Shown here piece by piece: positions 16,541 through 28,158 of a DNA stretch of 64,000 nucleotides. The position numbers were made by a program, and so were the translations under genes. Position 1 is the stretch's first letter, and each line of letters starts with the position of its first letter. The DNA lies in the NCBI GenBank assembly GCA_902519235.1, contig CABYJE010000003.1:1-64000 (forward strand), read 5' to 3'. The notes under the pieces were generated by a model that worked only from the letters and a program-made list of their open reading frames with translations, ran no database searches and was not told the DNA's origin. Source of the stretch: an uncultured Prochlorococcus sp. (GTDB lineage: Bacteria; Cyanobacteriota; Cyanobacteriia; PCC-6307; Cyanobiaceae).

Positions 16541-17014
16541 TCAGCTGTAATCACACTCTAAAGTGTCTCTGGTATCTCTATTTGTGATTGGATTAGTTCC
16601 AGTGGCACTTTCACAAAATTTCCTAATAATATCTTTTGGTAAAAAAACATTTGTGAAGTCTGCGCCTTGTATTTTTACATTTTCAAACTGTGTACTATAA
16701 GCGAATGAATCCTCTAAGTTAGTATTTGATAAATCTGTTCCATCTAAAATAGCCGAGTCTAAAGTTACTTCTCTTAAATTGGAGTTACTTAAATTAGTAT
16801 CTTTCAATTTAGCTCCATAAAGAGTAGCATTTTGGAGCTCACAATCTGATAAATTTGCATCTTGTAAATCAGTTAAATAGAACGTTGCCCCTTTCAAATC
16901 AGATCCAGAAAAATCAGCTCCTATTAAGGATTGTTTACCATAATCCAATGCAGCGTAGCTTCTAGAAGGGAGAGTTAAAACAATCATTAAAACAGTTAAA
17001 ATTATAAATCTCAT
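16541..17014 (-). CDS. Pentapeptide-repeat protein, secreted
   Basis: A(D/N)LxxxxLxxAxLxx repeats with signal peptide. Confidence 0.85.
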   Translation of the reverse strand: MRFIILTVLMIVLTLPSRSYAALDYGKQSLIGADFSGSDLKGATFYLTDLQDANLSDCELQNATLYGAKLKDTNLSNSNLREVTLDSAILDGTDLSNTNLEDSFAYSTQFENVKIQGADFTNVFLPKDIIRKFCESATGTNPITNRDTRDTLECDYS

Positions 17015-17120
17015 TTTTTGAGTAATATTTCAATAAATTCTAACTTCTCAAGCTGAAATCTAAAAATTTATTATTTACTGAATGCTATATTTATTGAAAT
17101 AACAAATCACGAACTAGGTT

Positions 17121-18761
17121 TTGGATATAAGTCCTTATGATGCAATTGTTGTTGGTTCTGGAGCTACTGGAGGAATAGCAACACTTACATTGGCAGAGCA
17201 GGGGATAAAAGTTTTAGTTATAGAAGCAGGGCCTCAAGTTAAGAGGCATGAAGCTACTAATAATGAGCCTAAAAGTACATTGAAAAGATTATCAGGAGTT
17301 TTAACAAAAAAACATACAAATCAATGCCAACATCCTGGTTATTGGAAAAATAATCCTGACTTATATTCAAATGAATTGAAGCATCCTTATGACTTTCCAC
17401 CAAAAAAGCCATTTCTTTGGACCCAAGGCAAACAATTTGGTGGGAGATCATTAACGTGGGGAGGCATAACATTAAGACTTTCCTCAGAAGATTTTCAACC
17501 GGCTAAAAAAGACGGATTCGGACCAAACTGGCCTATTTCATACGATGAACTATCCCCTCACTATGATTTCATTGAAAATTTATGTGGCATATATGGACGA
17601 AAAGATGACATTAAAGAAGTTCCAAACGGTAAATATAGTGGTGAAATACCTCTTACAGAAAACGAAAATATTTTTGGCAGCAAAGTTAAATCAAAATTAA
17701 ATTATCCATTTATGCAATCAAGGGGATTTGACCGAAATTCATCAGTAAAAGATAAAAATTGGCCGAGATCCTCTAGTCTAGGAAGCACTTTTAAAAAAGC
17801 CTTAGATACTGGGAATGTTCAAATAATTTCAAATCACCTAGTGGAATCTTTTGAGATTAACAAGATCACAGAGCTTGCATCAAAACTAACGATTGTAAAC
17901 TTAGAAAATGGACACAAAGAAGTATTGAATTGTGATTTAATTCTTCTTTGCGCATCAACAATTTCAACACTCAGAATACTACTGAACTCAGAATATAAAT
18001 CAAATTCCTCAGGTTTTAAAGATAATTCTGGGAAATTAGGTAAATATCTTATGGACCATATATCTATCTGTAGATTTTTTTCAGTCCCAAAAACAAATAA
18101 CGCAGGAAAAACATTAGATAATACTCCCGATCTTTCAGGAGCAGGCAGCTTCTTTATTCCATTCGGTTCAAATTTACCAAAAATTGACAACATCAAATTC
18201 CATAGAGGTTATGGGATCTGGGGGGCAATTGATCGATTAGGGATACCTAAATTTTTGCAAAAAGACATAAACAAATCCATTGGCTTTCTTATCGCCCATG
18301 GCGAAGTCCTTCCTAGAGAAAAAAACTCAGTTTCTCTCTCAAGAAAAACAGATGAATGGGGTATCCCAATTCCCTACATTGAATTCGAATGGAGCGAAAA
18401 CGAGTTAAACATGGCTAAACATATGGAAAATACAATACGAAAATCAATCACAGCTGCAAATGGAGAAATAAAAAATATTAATGAACTAATGAATATCCCA
18501 GTAGGGAGTTTTTTTACAAAAAAATTGATCGCATTTTCAGATAGTCCTCCTCCTCCAGGGTATTACATTCATGAAGTAGGGGGCGCACCAATGGGGATTA
18601 ATGAAGAAAATAGCGTAGTTGATAAATTTAATAGATTATGGAGATGCAAGAATGTACTTGTACTAGATGGAGCATGCTGGCCCACATCATCTTGGCAAAG
18701 CCCCACACTTACAATGATGGCTTTAAGTAGAAGAGCCTGTTTAAATATTAAAAAGACTTAG
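17121..18761 (+). CDS. GMC-family oxidoreductase
   Basis: AIVVGSGATGGIATLTLAEQGIKVLVIEAGP FAD motif; C-terminal WPTSSWQSPTLTMMALSRR; TTG start. Confidence 0.9.
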   Translation: MDISPYDAIVVGSGATGGIATLTLAEQGIKVLVIEAGPQVKRHEATNNEPKSTLKRLSGVLTKKHTNQCQHPGYWKNNPDLYSNELKHPYDFPPKKPFLWTQGKQFGGRSLTWGGITLRLSSEDFQPAKKDGFGPNWPISYDELSPHYDFIENLCGIYGRKDDIKEVPNGKYSGEIPLTENENIFGSKVKSKLNYPFMQSRGFDRNSSVKDKNWPRSSSLGSTFKKALDTGNVQIISNHLVESFEINKITELASKLTIVNLENGHKEVLNCDLILLCASTISTLRILLNSEYKSNSSGFKDNSGKLGKYLMDHISICRFFSVPKTNNAGKTLDNTPDLSGAGSFFIPFGSNLPKIDNIKFHRGYGIWGAIDRLGIPKFLQKDINKSIGFLIAHGEVLPREKNSVSLSRKTDEWGIPIPYIEFEWSENELNMAKHMENTIRKSITAANGEIKNINELMNIPVGSFFTKKLIAFSDSPPPPGYYIHEVGGAPMGINEENSVVDKFNRLWRCKNVLVLDGACWPTSSWQSPTLTMMALSRRACLNIKKT

Positions 18762-19005
18762 AGGGTTTAAATAATTGATTTAAATAGATTTCTGAGACAG
18801 AATTATCTGTACAACCGTTTTGAACGAGAAAAGTAGCTAATGCTGAATTTATAAGCTTATATTCATCCCAAGTCGGGTTACTTAATACGAAATCTTTCAT
18901 AGTGTTGTAAAGAGTTTCTGAAAGCTCTGTTTCTAATGAGACTTTATTTGAAGAGCACTCTAAGAGTTTCTTATCAGTTAAATTTGATTGGCTGATTTGA
19001 TCCAT
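18748..19005 (-). CDS. Conserved small hypothetical protein
   Basis: 85-aa ORF convergent with the GMC gene. Confidence 0.55.
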   Translation of the reverse strand: MDQISQSNLTDKKLLECSSNKVSLETELSETLYNTMKDFVLSNPTWDEYKLINSALATFLVQNGCTDNSVSEIYLNQLFKPSKSF

Positions 19006-19386
19006 AAATTTATTCTTACTTCACAAACAATAATGATATTTTTCTCTAAAAATTTCAAGAAAAATCCTCTGGTAAACTTTTCAAATTATCAAATAAGACT
19101 CATGTTATAAGTAGGTTTTTAAAAAACTTCTTTTTCAAATAAGGAAATTGAATAGATCTTAAAAAAAAGTCAACAATAATGTTGAAGTCCTGTTTTTTTT
19201 GAAAAATACTGCCATTTCTAATCAAGTGTGGATTTGGACGTGGAAAACAACCTGCAAATTGTGGAAAATCTAGCTCAAAATACTTTCACGATTTTATATT
19301 AAGAATACTTATATATACTGAGTCTATTAAGACTAAGTCAAGAAAGAGACAGGTGATTCATTGATTTCAACGGATTTTCTTAAGAT

Positions 19387-20517
19387 TTAGTCTTTATTAG
19401 GCAAGCGAAGCGTGACAGGTCCTAAAGGGTGTTTTGAATTTGGATAAATACTATGGTGATGGTGATGGTGATTATGTTCATGTTGATGAGCCTCTAAATG
19501 TTCATGTTCTAAGCAATCACCTCCTCCTGTGTATGATTTTTCTTGATTATGAGTTGGGATTTGATTTTGTATTTCACAAGCACCATTACATTCAGGATCA
19601 CATAAATCACAGCTGATACCTAAGCCCTCTACATGGTCATGATGACTTTCTTGTACCATTCCAACTTCTTTCTCAAAGCCAAATAAATTTGACCTATATT
19701 TACAAGTTGAGCAATTCATGAAATTATTACCTTCGTTATTAAGAATCTCTTCAATCCTTTCTACAAAAGTGTCGACCACATAAGGCTGTGACGAAAGATA
19801 TTTTGCATGTATAAATGAAATATTTGGATTATTAATCGCAACTAAATCACTTTGCCTTTTTATTCTTGTAACAAGGACACCTGAGAAAAGGAAATAAGGG
19901 AAAACAATTATATTTTTATAACCAAGTCTCACAACATTTTTCAAGCCAGGTTCAACAAGAGGGAAAGTTACTCCAGAAAAGACTGTTTCCCCCCACCCTA
20001 AACCAATACCCTCTACGATCATTCTCGTAATTTTTGAAACATTGGAATTCGCATCTGGGTCAGAAGAGCCTCTACCCACAACAACTAGTAATGACTCTTC
20101 AGGTTTGAGATTATTATTTTGTTTAAATACATCTTTTACTCTTTCACAAGCTGCACTAATCATTAAATTATTAATACCTAATTCTCTTCCATAAATTATT
20201 TCAATTCCTGTTTTACAAGAATAATTCATAAGCAGGCTAGGAATATCATTTTTTACATGGCCAGCAGCGAAAAGCATTGCAGGTATTGCAATTATTTTTT
20301 TTATAGAAAGATCTTTTAACTTGTCTAAAGCATCAACAATCGAAGGTTTAGCAAATTCCAAGAAACCATATTCAACTAAAAAGTTTGGATATCTTTTTTG
20401 GATGAGATTAGTTAATTCTTGAAATTCAGCAATGGCTAGTTTATTTCTACTCCCGTGTCCACAGATAAGTATCGCGACTTGATTATTTAACTTAGAATCT
20501 AAATTATCCAAAATCAA
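19387..20517 (-). CDS. cbiX: CbiX/sirohydrochlorin chelatase-like protein with His-rich C-terminus
   Basis: AILICGHGSRNKLAIAEFQEL...; Cys motifs and EHQHEHNHHHHHH tail. Confidence 0.8.
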   Translation of the reverse strand: MILDNLDSKLNNQVAILICGHGSRNKLAIAEFQELTNLIQKRYPNFLVEYGFLEFAKPSIVDALDKLKDLSIKKIIAIPAMLFAAGHVKNDIPSLLMNYSCKTGIEIIYGRELGINNLMISAACERVKDVFKQNNNLKPEESLLVVVGRGSSDPDANSNVSKITRMIVEGIGLGWGETVFSGVTFPLVEPGLKNVVRLGYKNIIVFPYFLFSGVLVTRIKRQSDLVAINNPNISFIHAKYLSSQPYVVDTFVERIEEILNNEGNNFMNCSTCKYRSNLFGFEKEVGMVQESHHDHVEGLGISCDLCDPECNGACEIQNQIPTHNQEKSYTGGGDCLEHEHLEAHQHEHNHHHHHHSIYPNSKHPLGPVTLRLPNKD

Positions 20518-20558
20518 GTTATTACTTATACCATAATAGTAAAGAACAATATCATGTA

Positions 20559-21830
20559 GTGAAAAATAATAGTTTACTTGAAGTTCCTAATATCAACTCA
20601 AAGGATGCAAAATTTAAGAAATTAATTTATGACGTTGATGACTCCTTATTTTGTGAGAATAACTATTATGAAGAATTCGAGCACCTTTGCGTATGTAGTG
20701 GAGGTACAACCTCTAGTTGCGCAAAAAATGGTTTTACAACTCTTGATCTAAGAAAAAATTACAGCAAAATTCACCTAGATAGAAAAACCAATTTAGTAAC
20801 AATTGGAGGTGGAGTAATAATGGGGGATCTAATAAATCATTTACAAAAACATAATCGAAGTTTTCCAATCGGACTTTCTAAACTTCCTGGAGCAGGCTAT
20901 ATACTTACTGGTGGAGTAAGCCCGCTTAGTAGAGCCTACGGATTAGCTATTGATAATATTGAATCAATAAAAGGATTCTTGGGAAATGGTACATTTATCT
21001 CTTTAAATAAAAATCAAATAAATCCAGAAGAACAATTGATTTGGGAAGCAATTAAAGGAGCAGCACCCTTCTTTTCAATTATTACCGAAATAGAACTTAA
21101 GACTATCAAATCTAATCCAATAAAGGTTATTGAAGGATTTGTAAATCCAAATGAACTTTCAGAAATAATAAAACTATCAGAGGAATTTCCAGAAAATATT
21201 AGTCTTCAATGGATTTATGCCCAAAAAATTTATATATATATTTTTGCTGAACTCAATAATTTAGAGGATAAAAGAACAGAAGAATACTTAATGCTTCTAG
21301 ACAAATTTCCCGCTCTAGAAAAACAATTTCATGAGAACTTTAACAAAATTAATTTTTTTCCAAAGGAATTGAATTTATATGAGCTGAATGCAAATAACCA
21401 TTCTGAGGTAATTAGTCTTCTTGGAGAAGATTTAAAAAATGATATCCCAATTTTCATAAAATGTTTGAGTGAAATAATGGATAATAAACCTAATAATTCC
21501 TGTTATGTTGCTTCTCAACAATTAGGTTGCAAAACTAAAAAGTTAAATCATGGCTCAAGCTTTTTTGTTCATAGAAAAAGTACTTGGAAACCATGGATAT
21601 ATGCATCATGGAAAAAAAATGATCTTCAAGAAAAAGACGTCGCTCTGGAATGGATTTATAAATCATGGAGCAAGCTAAAAAGGTTTTATCCAAATATTCA
21701 CTTAGCCCAATTGCATAATCATTTGAATTCTCATGAAGAAGAAATTACATTAGCCTTTGGGAATAGAATGAATGAATTAAAAACTTTAAAGAATATTTTT
21801 GACCCACAAGGTGTTTTGCCTCCTTTATAA
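20559..21830 (+). CDS. FAD-binding oxidoreductase
   Basis: FAD_binding_4-like VTIGGGVIMGDLINHL... LPGAGYILTGGVSPLSRAYGLAIDNI. Confidence 0.78.
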   Translation: MKNNSLLEVPNINSKDAKFKKLIYDVDDSLFCENNYYEEFEHLCVCSGGTTSSCAKNGFTTLDLRKNYSKIHLDRKTNLVTIGGGVIMGDLINHLQKHNRSFPIGLSKLPGAGYILTGGVSPLSRAYGLAIDNIESIKGFLGNGTFISLNKNQINPEEQLIWEAIKGAAPFFSIITEIELKTIKSNPIKVIEGFVNPNELSEIIKLSEEFPENISLQWIYAQKIYIYIFAELNNLEDKRTEEYLMLLDKFPALEKQFHENFNKINFFPKELNLYELNANNHSEVISLLGEDLKNDIPIFIKCLSEIMDNKPNNSCYVASQQLGCKTKKLNHGSSFFVHRKSTWKPWIYASWKKNDLQEKDVALEWIYKSWSKLKRFYPNIHLAQLHNHLNSHEEEITLAFGNRMNELKTLKNIFDPQGVLPPL

Positions 21831-21860
21831 GGTAACTTCTTAATTATAAAGAAAATTAAA

Positions 21861-23426
21861 ATGTCAAATTTCTCAAGATATTTATCTAAAAATTGGTTAG
21901 ATGATCCAAAGTCAAATATTCTCTCTGGCTTAGTTGTTGCTTTTGCAATGATCCCAGAAGCAATTGCTTTTTCAGGTATCGCTGGTGTAGATCCTAAAGT
22001 TGGCCTTTTTGGCGCATTTTGCTTATCTATAACAATTGCGATTGTTGGCGGAAGAAGGGGTATGATCACTTCTGCCACGGGTTCAACAGCTCTTTTGATG
22101 ACTGGACTTGTTGCCTATGGAGAATCACAAGCCCCTGGTTTAGGAGTCCCATATCTTATTGCAGCTGGAATATTAACTGGAATTTTCCAAATTCTTTGGG
22201 GATATTTAAGACTTGCCTACCAAATGCGATTCGTGCCAACAGGAGTATTAAGTGGATTTGTAAATGCACTGGCTCTTTTAATATTTCAAGCACAACTACC
22301 ACAGTTAGGAATAGGTATTAAAGAATCAAAAGAATTAGTTGAAGAAACCTTAAGTCAATATCCAGTTAACTCTCAGATTCCAGTAGTTTGGATTCTTTTA
22401 ATCCTAGGATTAGTAATTATCTATGGACTTCCAAAAATCACAAAAGTAATCCCATCTCAACTTATTGCAATAGTAGTAATAACACTTATAAGCATATTCT
22501 TTAATCTAGATGTCCCAACAGTTAGCGATTTGGGTAAATTACCTGATGGATTACCAAGTATTTCTCTTCCTTTTGGATCAATAGAAAATGGAAAAGTACC
22601 TTTTAGTCTTGAAACATTAGGGATAATTTTACCGACCTCGCTCGCAATATCTCTTGTGGGTTTAATGGAAACCTTTTTAACTCAAGACATTTTAGACGAT
22701 GTAACTGATACAAGTTCTAATAAAAATAAAGAAGCAAGAGGACAGGGGATCGCAAATATTGTGGCATCTTTATTTGGTGGAATGGCTGGATGTGCCTTAG
22801 TTGGGCAATCTGTAATGAATACTGAGAATGGTGGTAAATCTAGATTATCAACCCTCTCCTCAGGTATATCTCTACTAATTATGATCATCCTCTTGAAGTC
22901 TTGGATTGGGGCAATACCAATGGCTGCTTTAGTAGCAATCATGATAACGATCGCAATAAGTACAGCAGATATAAATGGATTAAAAAATATTAGAAAGATA
23001 CCTAAAAGCGATACTGCAGTCATGCTTATGACTTTTGCAGTTACTATGCTTACAAAACCTCATAATCTTGCACTTGGAGTTATTGCAGGAGTTGCATTAG
23101 CTGCAATTCTTTTCAGCAGAAAAGTTGCAAAAGTTATAACTGTCTCAAGAGCAAAAGAAAATAATATAACTACCTACAAAGTAAAAGGACAATTATTTTT
23201 TGTAAGTAAAATTTATTTTTTACAAGGATTTGATATTCATGAACATCCAGAAAATATTGTCATTGACATGTCTTTAGCTCATATTTGGGATCAAAGTGGT
23301 GTTGTTGCACTTGAGCAAATTATTAGAAAATTCCAGAATGGTGGTTCTAAAGTTGAAATTGTAGGATTAAATAAAGAAAGTCTTAACTTATTTGAAAGAC
23401 TAGGTGGAATAGAAAGCGCTCATTAA
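21861..23426 (+). CDS. SulP-family anion transporter with STAS domain
   Basis: GLVVAFAMIPEAIAFSGIAGVDPKVGLFGAF, C-terminal STAS. Confidence 0.9.
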   Translation: MSNFSRYLSKNWLDDPKSNILSGLVVAFAMIPEAIAFSGIAGVDPKVGLFGAFCLSITIAIVGGRRGMITSATGSTALLMTGLVAYGESQAPGLGVPYLIAAGILTGIFQILWGYLRLAYQMRFVPTGVLSGFVNALALLIFQAQLPQLGIGIKESKELVEETLSQYPVNSQIPVVWILLILGLVIIYGLPKITKVIPSQLIAIVVITLISIFFNLDVPTVSDLGKLPDGLPSISLPFGSIENGKVPFSLETLGIILPTSLAISLVGLMETFLTQDILDDVTDTSSNKNKEARGQGIANIVASLFGGMAGCALVGQSVMNTENGGKSRLSTLSSGISLLIMIILLKSWIGAIPMAALVAIMITIAISTADINGLKNIRKIPKSDTAVMLMTFAVTMLTKPHNLALGVIAGVALAAILFSRKVAKVITVSRAKENNITTYKVKGQLFFVSKIYFLQGFDIHEHPENIVIDMSLAHIWDQSGVVALEQIIRKFQNGGSKVEIVGLNKESLNLFERLGGIESAH

Positions 23427-23430
23427 AAAG

Positions 23431-24321
23431 TTAATTAAGACTAACTTTTTGATAACAAAACCAAAGCCATTGCTGAAAAAGCAAATTCCTATGAGATCTC
23501 CAAGCGGTTTTTGAACTATTTAGATCAAAATTTTCAGGAGGAGGAACATCTCCCTTTTCTTTGTCTCTTTCAATTTCACTAATAATTCTATGCACCGTAT
23601 ATTCAGGATGACCTAAATGCATAAGTTGTTTTTGATCATTAGATTCAAATATTGTATATCCGACGTTTTCTCCATAAGCCAACAAATTCAATCTCCCCTC
23701 TTTTTGGGCCTTCTCCATCTCCAAATCTGGTAATCCAGCAAATCTACTTTGAGGACAAATAAATTCATCATCTTGTGTACCCATCAAAGGGTGACCAGGA
23801 ACAAGACTTTTTAAAGGAAATACCCCAAATAATTTCCTATCAAAAACTTTCTTATCGACCCCTGCCAAATAAGCCAACGCAAAGCCAGCCCAACATAATC
23901 CAAGAGTACTCGCACAAGAATTTCTGGCGTCATTTACAATTTTCACAAACTCATCCCAATACTTAACATCCTCAAAGGCTAAGTGCTCAATAGGTGCCCC
24001 AGTAATAATGATTCCATCTAAAGGTTCTGGATTATTTGCTTCTTCCCAAGTTATGTATAGATTATTTAGATGATTGAGATCCCATGTTTTATAAGAGTGA
24101 GTTTTAAGCTTTATCCAAACTGGCTCAATTTGGAGAGGAGATAACCCAAGTGGATGTAGTAAGTTAAATTCATACTGCTTGCCAAGAGGCATGATATTTA
24201 AAATCCCAATCCTAAGAGGACGTATATCCTGTCTTTTTGCCAATTCTGGTTCGATCCAAGATATATGATTTTTCTCAACATCACTAATCTTGTGATAGTT
24301 GCTAGGAATTATTAAAGCCAA
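23431..24321 (-). CDS. metA: Homoserine O-succinyltransferase/acetyltransferase
   Basis: RIGILNIMPLGKQYEFNLLHPLG, LGLCWAGFALAY. Confidence 0.88.
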   Translation of the reverse strand: MALIIPSNYHKISDVEKNHISWIEPELAKRQDIRPLRIGILNIMPLGKQYEFNLLHPLGLSPLQIEPVWIKLKTHSYKTWDLNHLNNLYITWEEANNPEPLDGIIITGAPIEHLAFEDVKYWDEFVKIVNDARNSCASTLGLCWAGFALAYLAGVDKKVFDRKLFGVFPLKSLVPGHPLMGTQDDEFICPQSRFAGLPDLEMEKAQKEGRLNLLAYGENVGYTIFESNDQKQLMHLGHPEYTVHRIISEIERDKEKGDVPPPENFDLNSSKTAWRSHRNLLFQQWLWFCYQKVSLN

Positions 24322-24334
24322 TAAATCTCCTTTC

Positions 24335-25678
<1,344 letters not shown>

Positions 25679-25734
25679 CTATTATCCATTTAACTTAAAA
25701 AAGTCCAAAAAAAAAACAAAAAAAAGATAAATAT

Positions 25735-26394
25735 TTATAAATCCTTTTTTAATGAAGGATAATTGTCTTTCATATATAAACTCAAATCCTCTTTTATCGC
25801 AGTTCTGAGCTTCTCAATATTTGTAGAATCAATTATTGGAAAAGTTTTATTTGCCTCAGGATCTTTTTCAGTAATTGATTTCCAATTCTTACCAACATCT
25901 TTTCCAGAGTTGTTTAGAACCTCATCAAAATTGAAACTCTCATCGTTTTTTTCAGCATCAAATTCGCTAAAAGCTTTATTTATGAGCTCTTTTCTTTTTT
26001 CAAACAGATTCTTGGCTTTTAAAGTATCCGGAAGACCCATAACTGGTTGTAACTCCTTAAGAAGTTTTATTTCCTCTTCAATTAAGAGTGTCCAAACACT
26101 ATGTTTATTTTTTGGAAGATTAGAATTACTAAAAGTGTTAATTTCATCAAGATAAAAATTTAACCATAAATAATATGATTTTTCTTCAATAGTTTTTTTA
26201 ACGGATATCTTTTTATTTTGAATCTTTGGGAGTAACTTTTCTGCTTTCTTTAAAAACTGTCTGTCTTCTCTCTCTAAATTTATTAATCCCCATCTTTGAC
26301 TGTAGTCCCATAAATCTTCGTATCTTGTTAAATCTTCTTGATTCCAACCAAGAGCTTTTAGTTCATGAGAACGATGTGATAATTCCTTTTTCAA
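25735..26394 (-). CDS. Conserved hypothetical protein
   Basis: 219-aa ORF. Confidence 0.6.
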   Translation of the reverse strand: MKKELSHRSHELKALGWNQEDLTRYEDLWDYSQRWGLINLEREDRQFLKKAEKLLPKIQNKKISVKKTIEEKSYYLWLNFYLDEINTFSNSNLPKNKHSVWTLLIEEEIKLLKELQPVMGLPDTLKAKNLFEKRKELINKAFSEFDAEKNDESFNFDEVLNNSGKDVGKNWKSITEKDPEANKTFPIIDSTNIEKLRTAIKEDLSLYMKDNYPSLKKDL

Positions 26395-26486
26395 AAAAAC
26401 CTTTTAAAACCATAATAATTCTAACCCTGCAATCAAGATTAGTAAATAAATTAAGAACTTAGCTTTCAAGCAAATTAGACAAGTAA

Positions 26487-27995
26487 TCAATTATTAAAAT
26501 ATTTATTAATAATTTTCAATACATTAATATAACTTGGGTTTTTTTTAGAAATTTGATTATTAGAATCATTATTTTTAAGATAATTTTCTTCTTTGTCAAT
26601 AAAAAATTTCTTGTAAAAGATTTCAATATCATTAAAAAGATAATCACCTTTTAATTTTTCGTTTAGTTCTAAAGATAATTCAGATTTCACAGATTCTTGG
26701 CAAAAATTAGTGATTTCTTCTGCACTAATTAAAACCTTATAAATTTCTTTTTTTTCTTCTGAATTAGCATTAAAGCATAAATAAATCAGATTAATCATTG
26801 AGCAATTATTATTTTTGATTTTGAATTTTTTATAAATGTCTGGCCAAAATTTCAAGGATTTTAGGCCTTCTAAACCGCCTTGACTGAGAGAGTATTTATT
26901 ACAACAATTTACAAATTCTGAGACATCTTTTGGACATCTTTTGAGTTGCAAAAGCATATCTGATAAAACTTGTCCTGCCTGGAAATTCCTTGTTGGTTTT
27001 CCTTCAGTTGGCAGCGTCATGCTCCCTAAAACATCAGCCTTAACAGCATTTAATTGAGAAAAAGTATAATCTCCTTTTTCTAAGTATTTATCATTAATTT
27101 TTTCCTTTGAACTAATTATTTCTTCACCATAACCAAGTTCTTTTAATGAAAGATATTTATTCTCTAATTTATTTTCTTTTCTAACTTGTGATGATACTGA
27201 TGCGGCCTGATCCAAACATTGTGTTAACAAAATCGTATTAATGGTAGGTAGCATTCCTGGCTTGTCAGAATGAAAGTTATTTACAAAACCTGCAAATATT
27301 GATGAGATATTTTTTATTGATTTTATGTATTGACATTCAATATTATGAACTCCAGGAGAAACTTGGATTTTCGGTGACAATTGATTCAAAATTCGAGCTC
27401 CTATTAAAGCAGTCAGGGCATCAGGATGGCAGAAATTCGCAGTAAAACTATCATTAGGATTTCTTAAAGCTCCGTGACGATGAAATCCTGTAAAAAAAGC
27501 TAAATTTGGATATTTATTACAGAGAATAAAGGGGTTTTTGTTTTTATTGTCAATGCAAAAAGAACCGACGAGACAGCCAAGAACCACATTTTCTCTTTTT
27601 AAAGTTTTTCTTAGTTTTAAAGCATGTTTAACATCATCTTGTATGTGATTACTGTTTGAAGCAAGAATAACTATCTCACACTCCAAGAGAAGATCTTTTA
27701 GATCAAAAGACTTTCTTATTCCTTCTGAAGAATAATGTCCCATTCTCTTAATTTTTTCAATAATCTCATTATCCATATCAGAAAGAACATCATTTGAGAA
27801 AGCGCCTAATAAATCTCTATCTTCCCTAGGAGCTAAGAGAATATTATTTGATTTTCCATGCATAGCACAGTTATATGCTAATGATGCAGGATATAAACCA
27901 ACACTGTAGAATCCAACTTTGCTATTCTCTAAATCTTCAATCAATGAATAAAAATATTTTTCATCACTTATGTTTTCTATAAAATTATTCTTCAT
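26487..27995 (-). CDS. NAD-dependent glycerol-3-phosphate dehydrogenase-like hypothetical protein
   Basis: VGFYSVGLYPASLAYNCAMHG, CEIVILASNSNHI weak Rossmann-like pattern. Confidence 0.5.
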   Translation of the reverse strand: MKNNFIENISDEKYFYSLIEDLENSKVGFYSVGLYPASLAYNCAMHGKSNNILLAPREDRDLLGAFSNDVLSDMDNEIIEKIKRMGHYSSEGIRKSFDLKDLLLECEIVILASNSNHIQDDVKHALKLRKTLKRENVVLGCLVGSFCIDNKNKNPFILCNKYPNLAFFTGFHRHGALRNPNDSFTANFCHPDALTALIGARILNQLSPKIQVSPGVHNIECQYIKSIKNISSIFAGFVNNFHSDKPGMLPTINTILLTQCLDQAASVSSQVRKENKLENKYLSLKELGYGEEIISSKEKINDKYLEKGDYTFSQLNAVKADVLGSMTLPTEGKPTRNFQAGQVLSDMLLQLKRCPKDVSEFVNCCNKYSLSQGGLEGLKSLKFWPDIYKKFKIKNNNCSMINLIYLCFNANSEEKKEIYKVLISAEEITNFCQESVKSELSLELNEKLKGDYLFNDIEIFYKKFFIDKEENYLKNNDSNNQISKKNPSYINVLKIINKYFNN

Positions 27996-28158
27996 TTTTG
28001 GAAATTCTTGATAAATTTTTAATTTCTAACCCATACCAACATTCTTCTACATTAAAGTAATTCTTGACCATAGCAAATTATTTATTGTAAATAATGAATT
28101 TTTTAATTTATAATTTCTGGGAAATAGAAATTAAATTAAAAGAGAAATAATTATATAT

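Noticed and set aside
19169-19200. Terminator TCAACA-ataa-TGTTGA followed by T8
   Set aside because: Stem is only 6 bp, AT-rich and separated from the T-run by 7 bases; no clear upstream gene to terminate.
22019-22321. Overlapping + ORF inside the SulP gene
   Set aside because: Out-of-frame with a strongly supported transporter; composition not protein-like.
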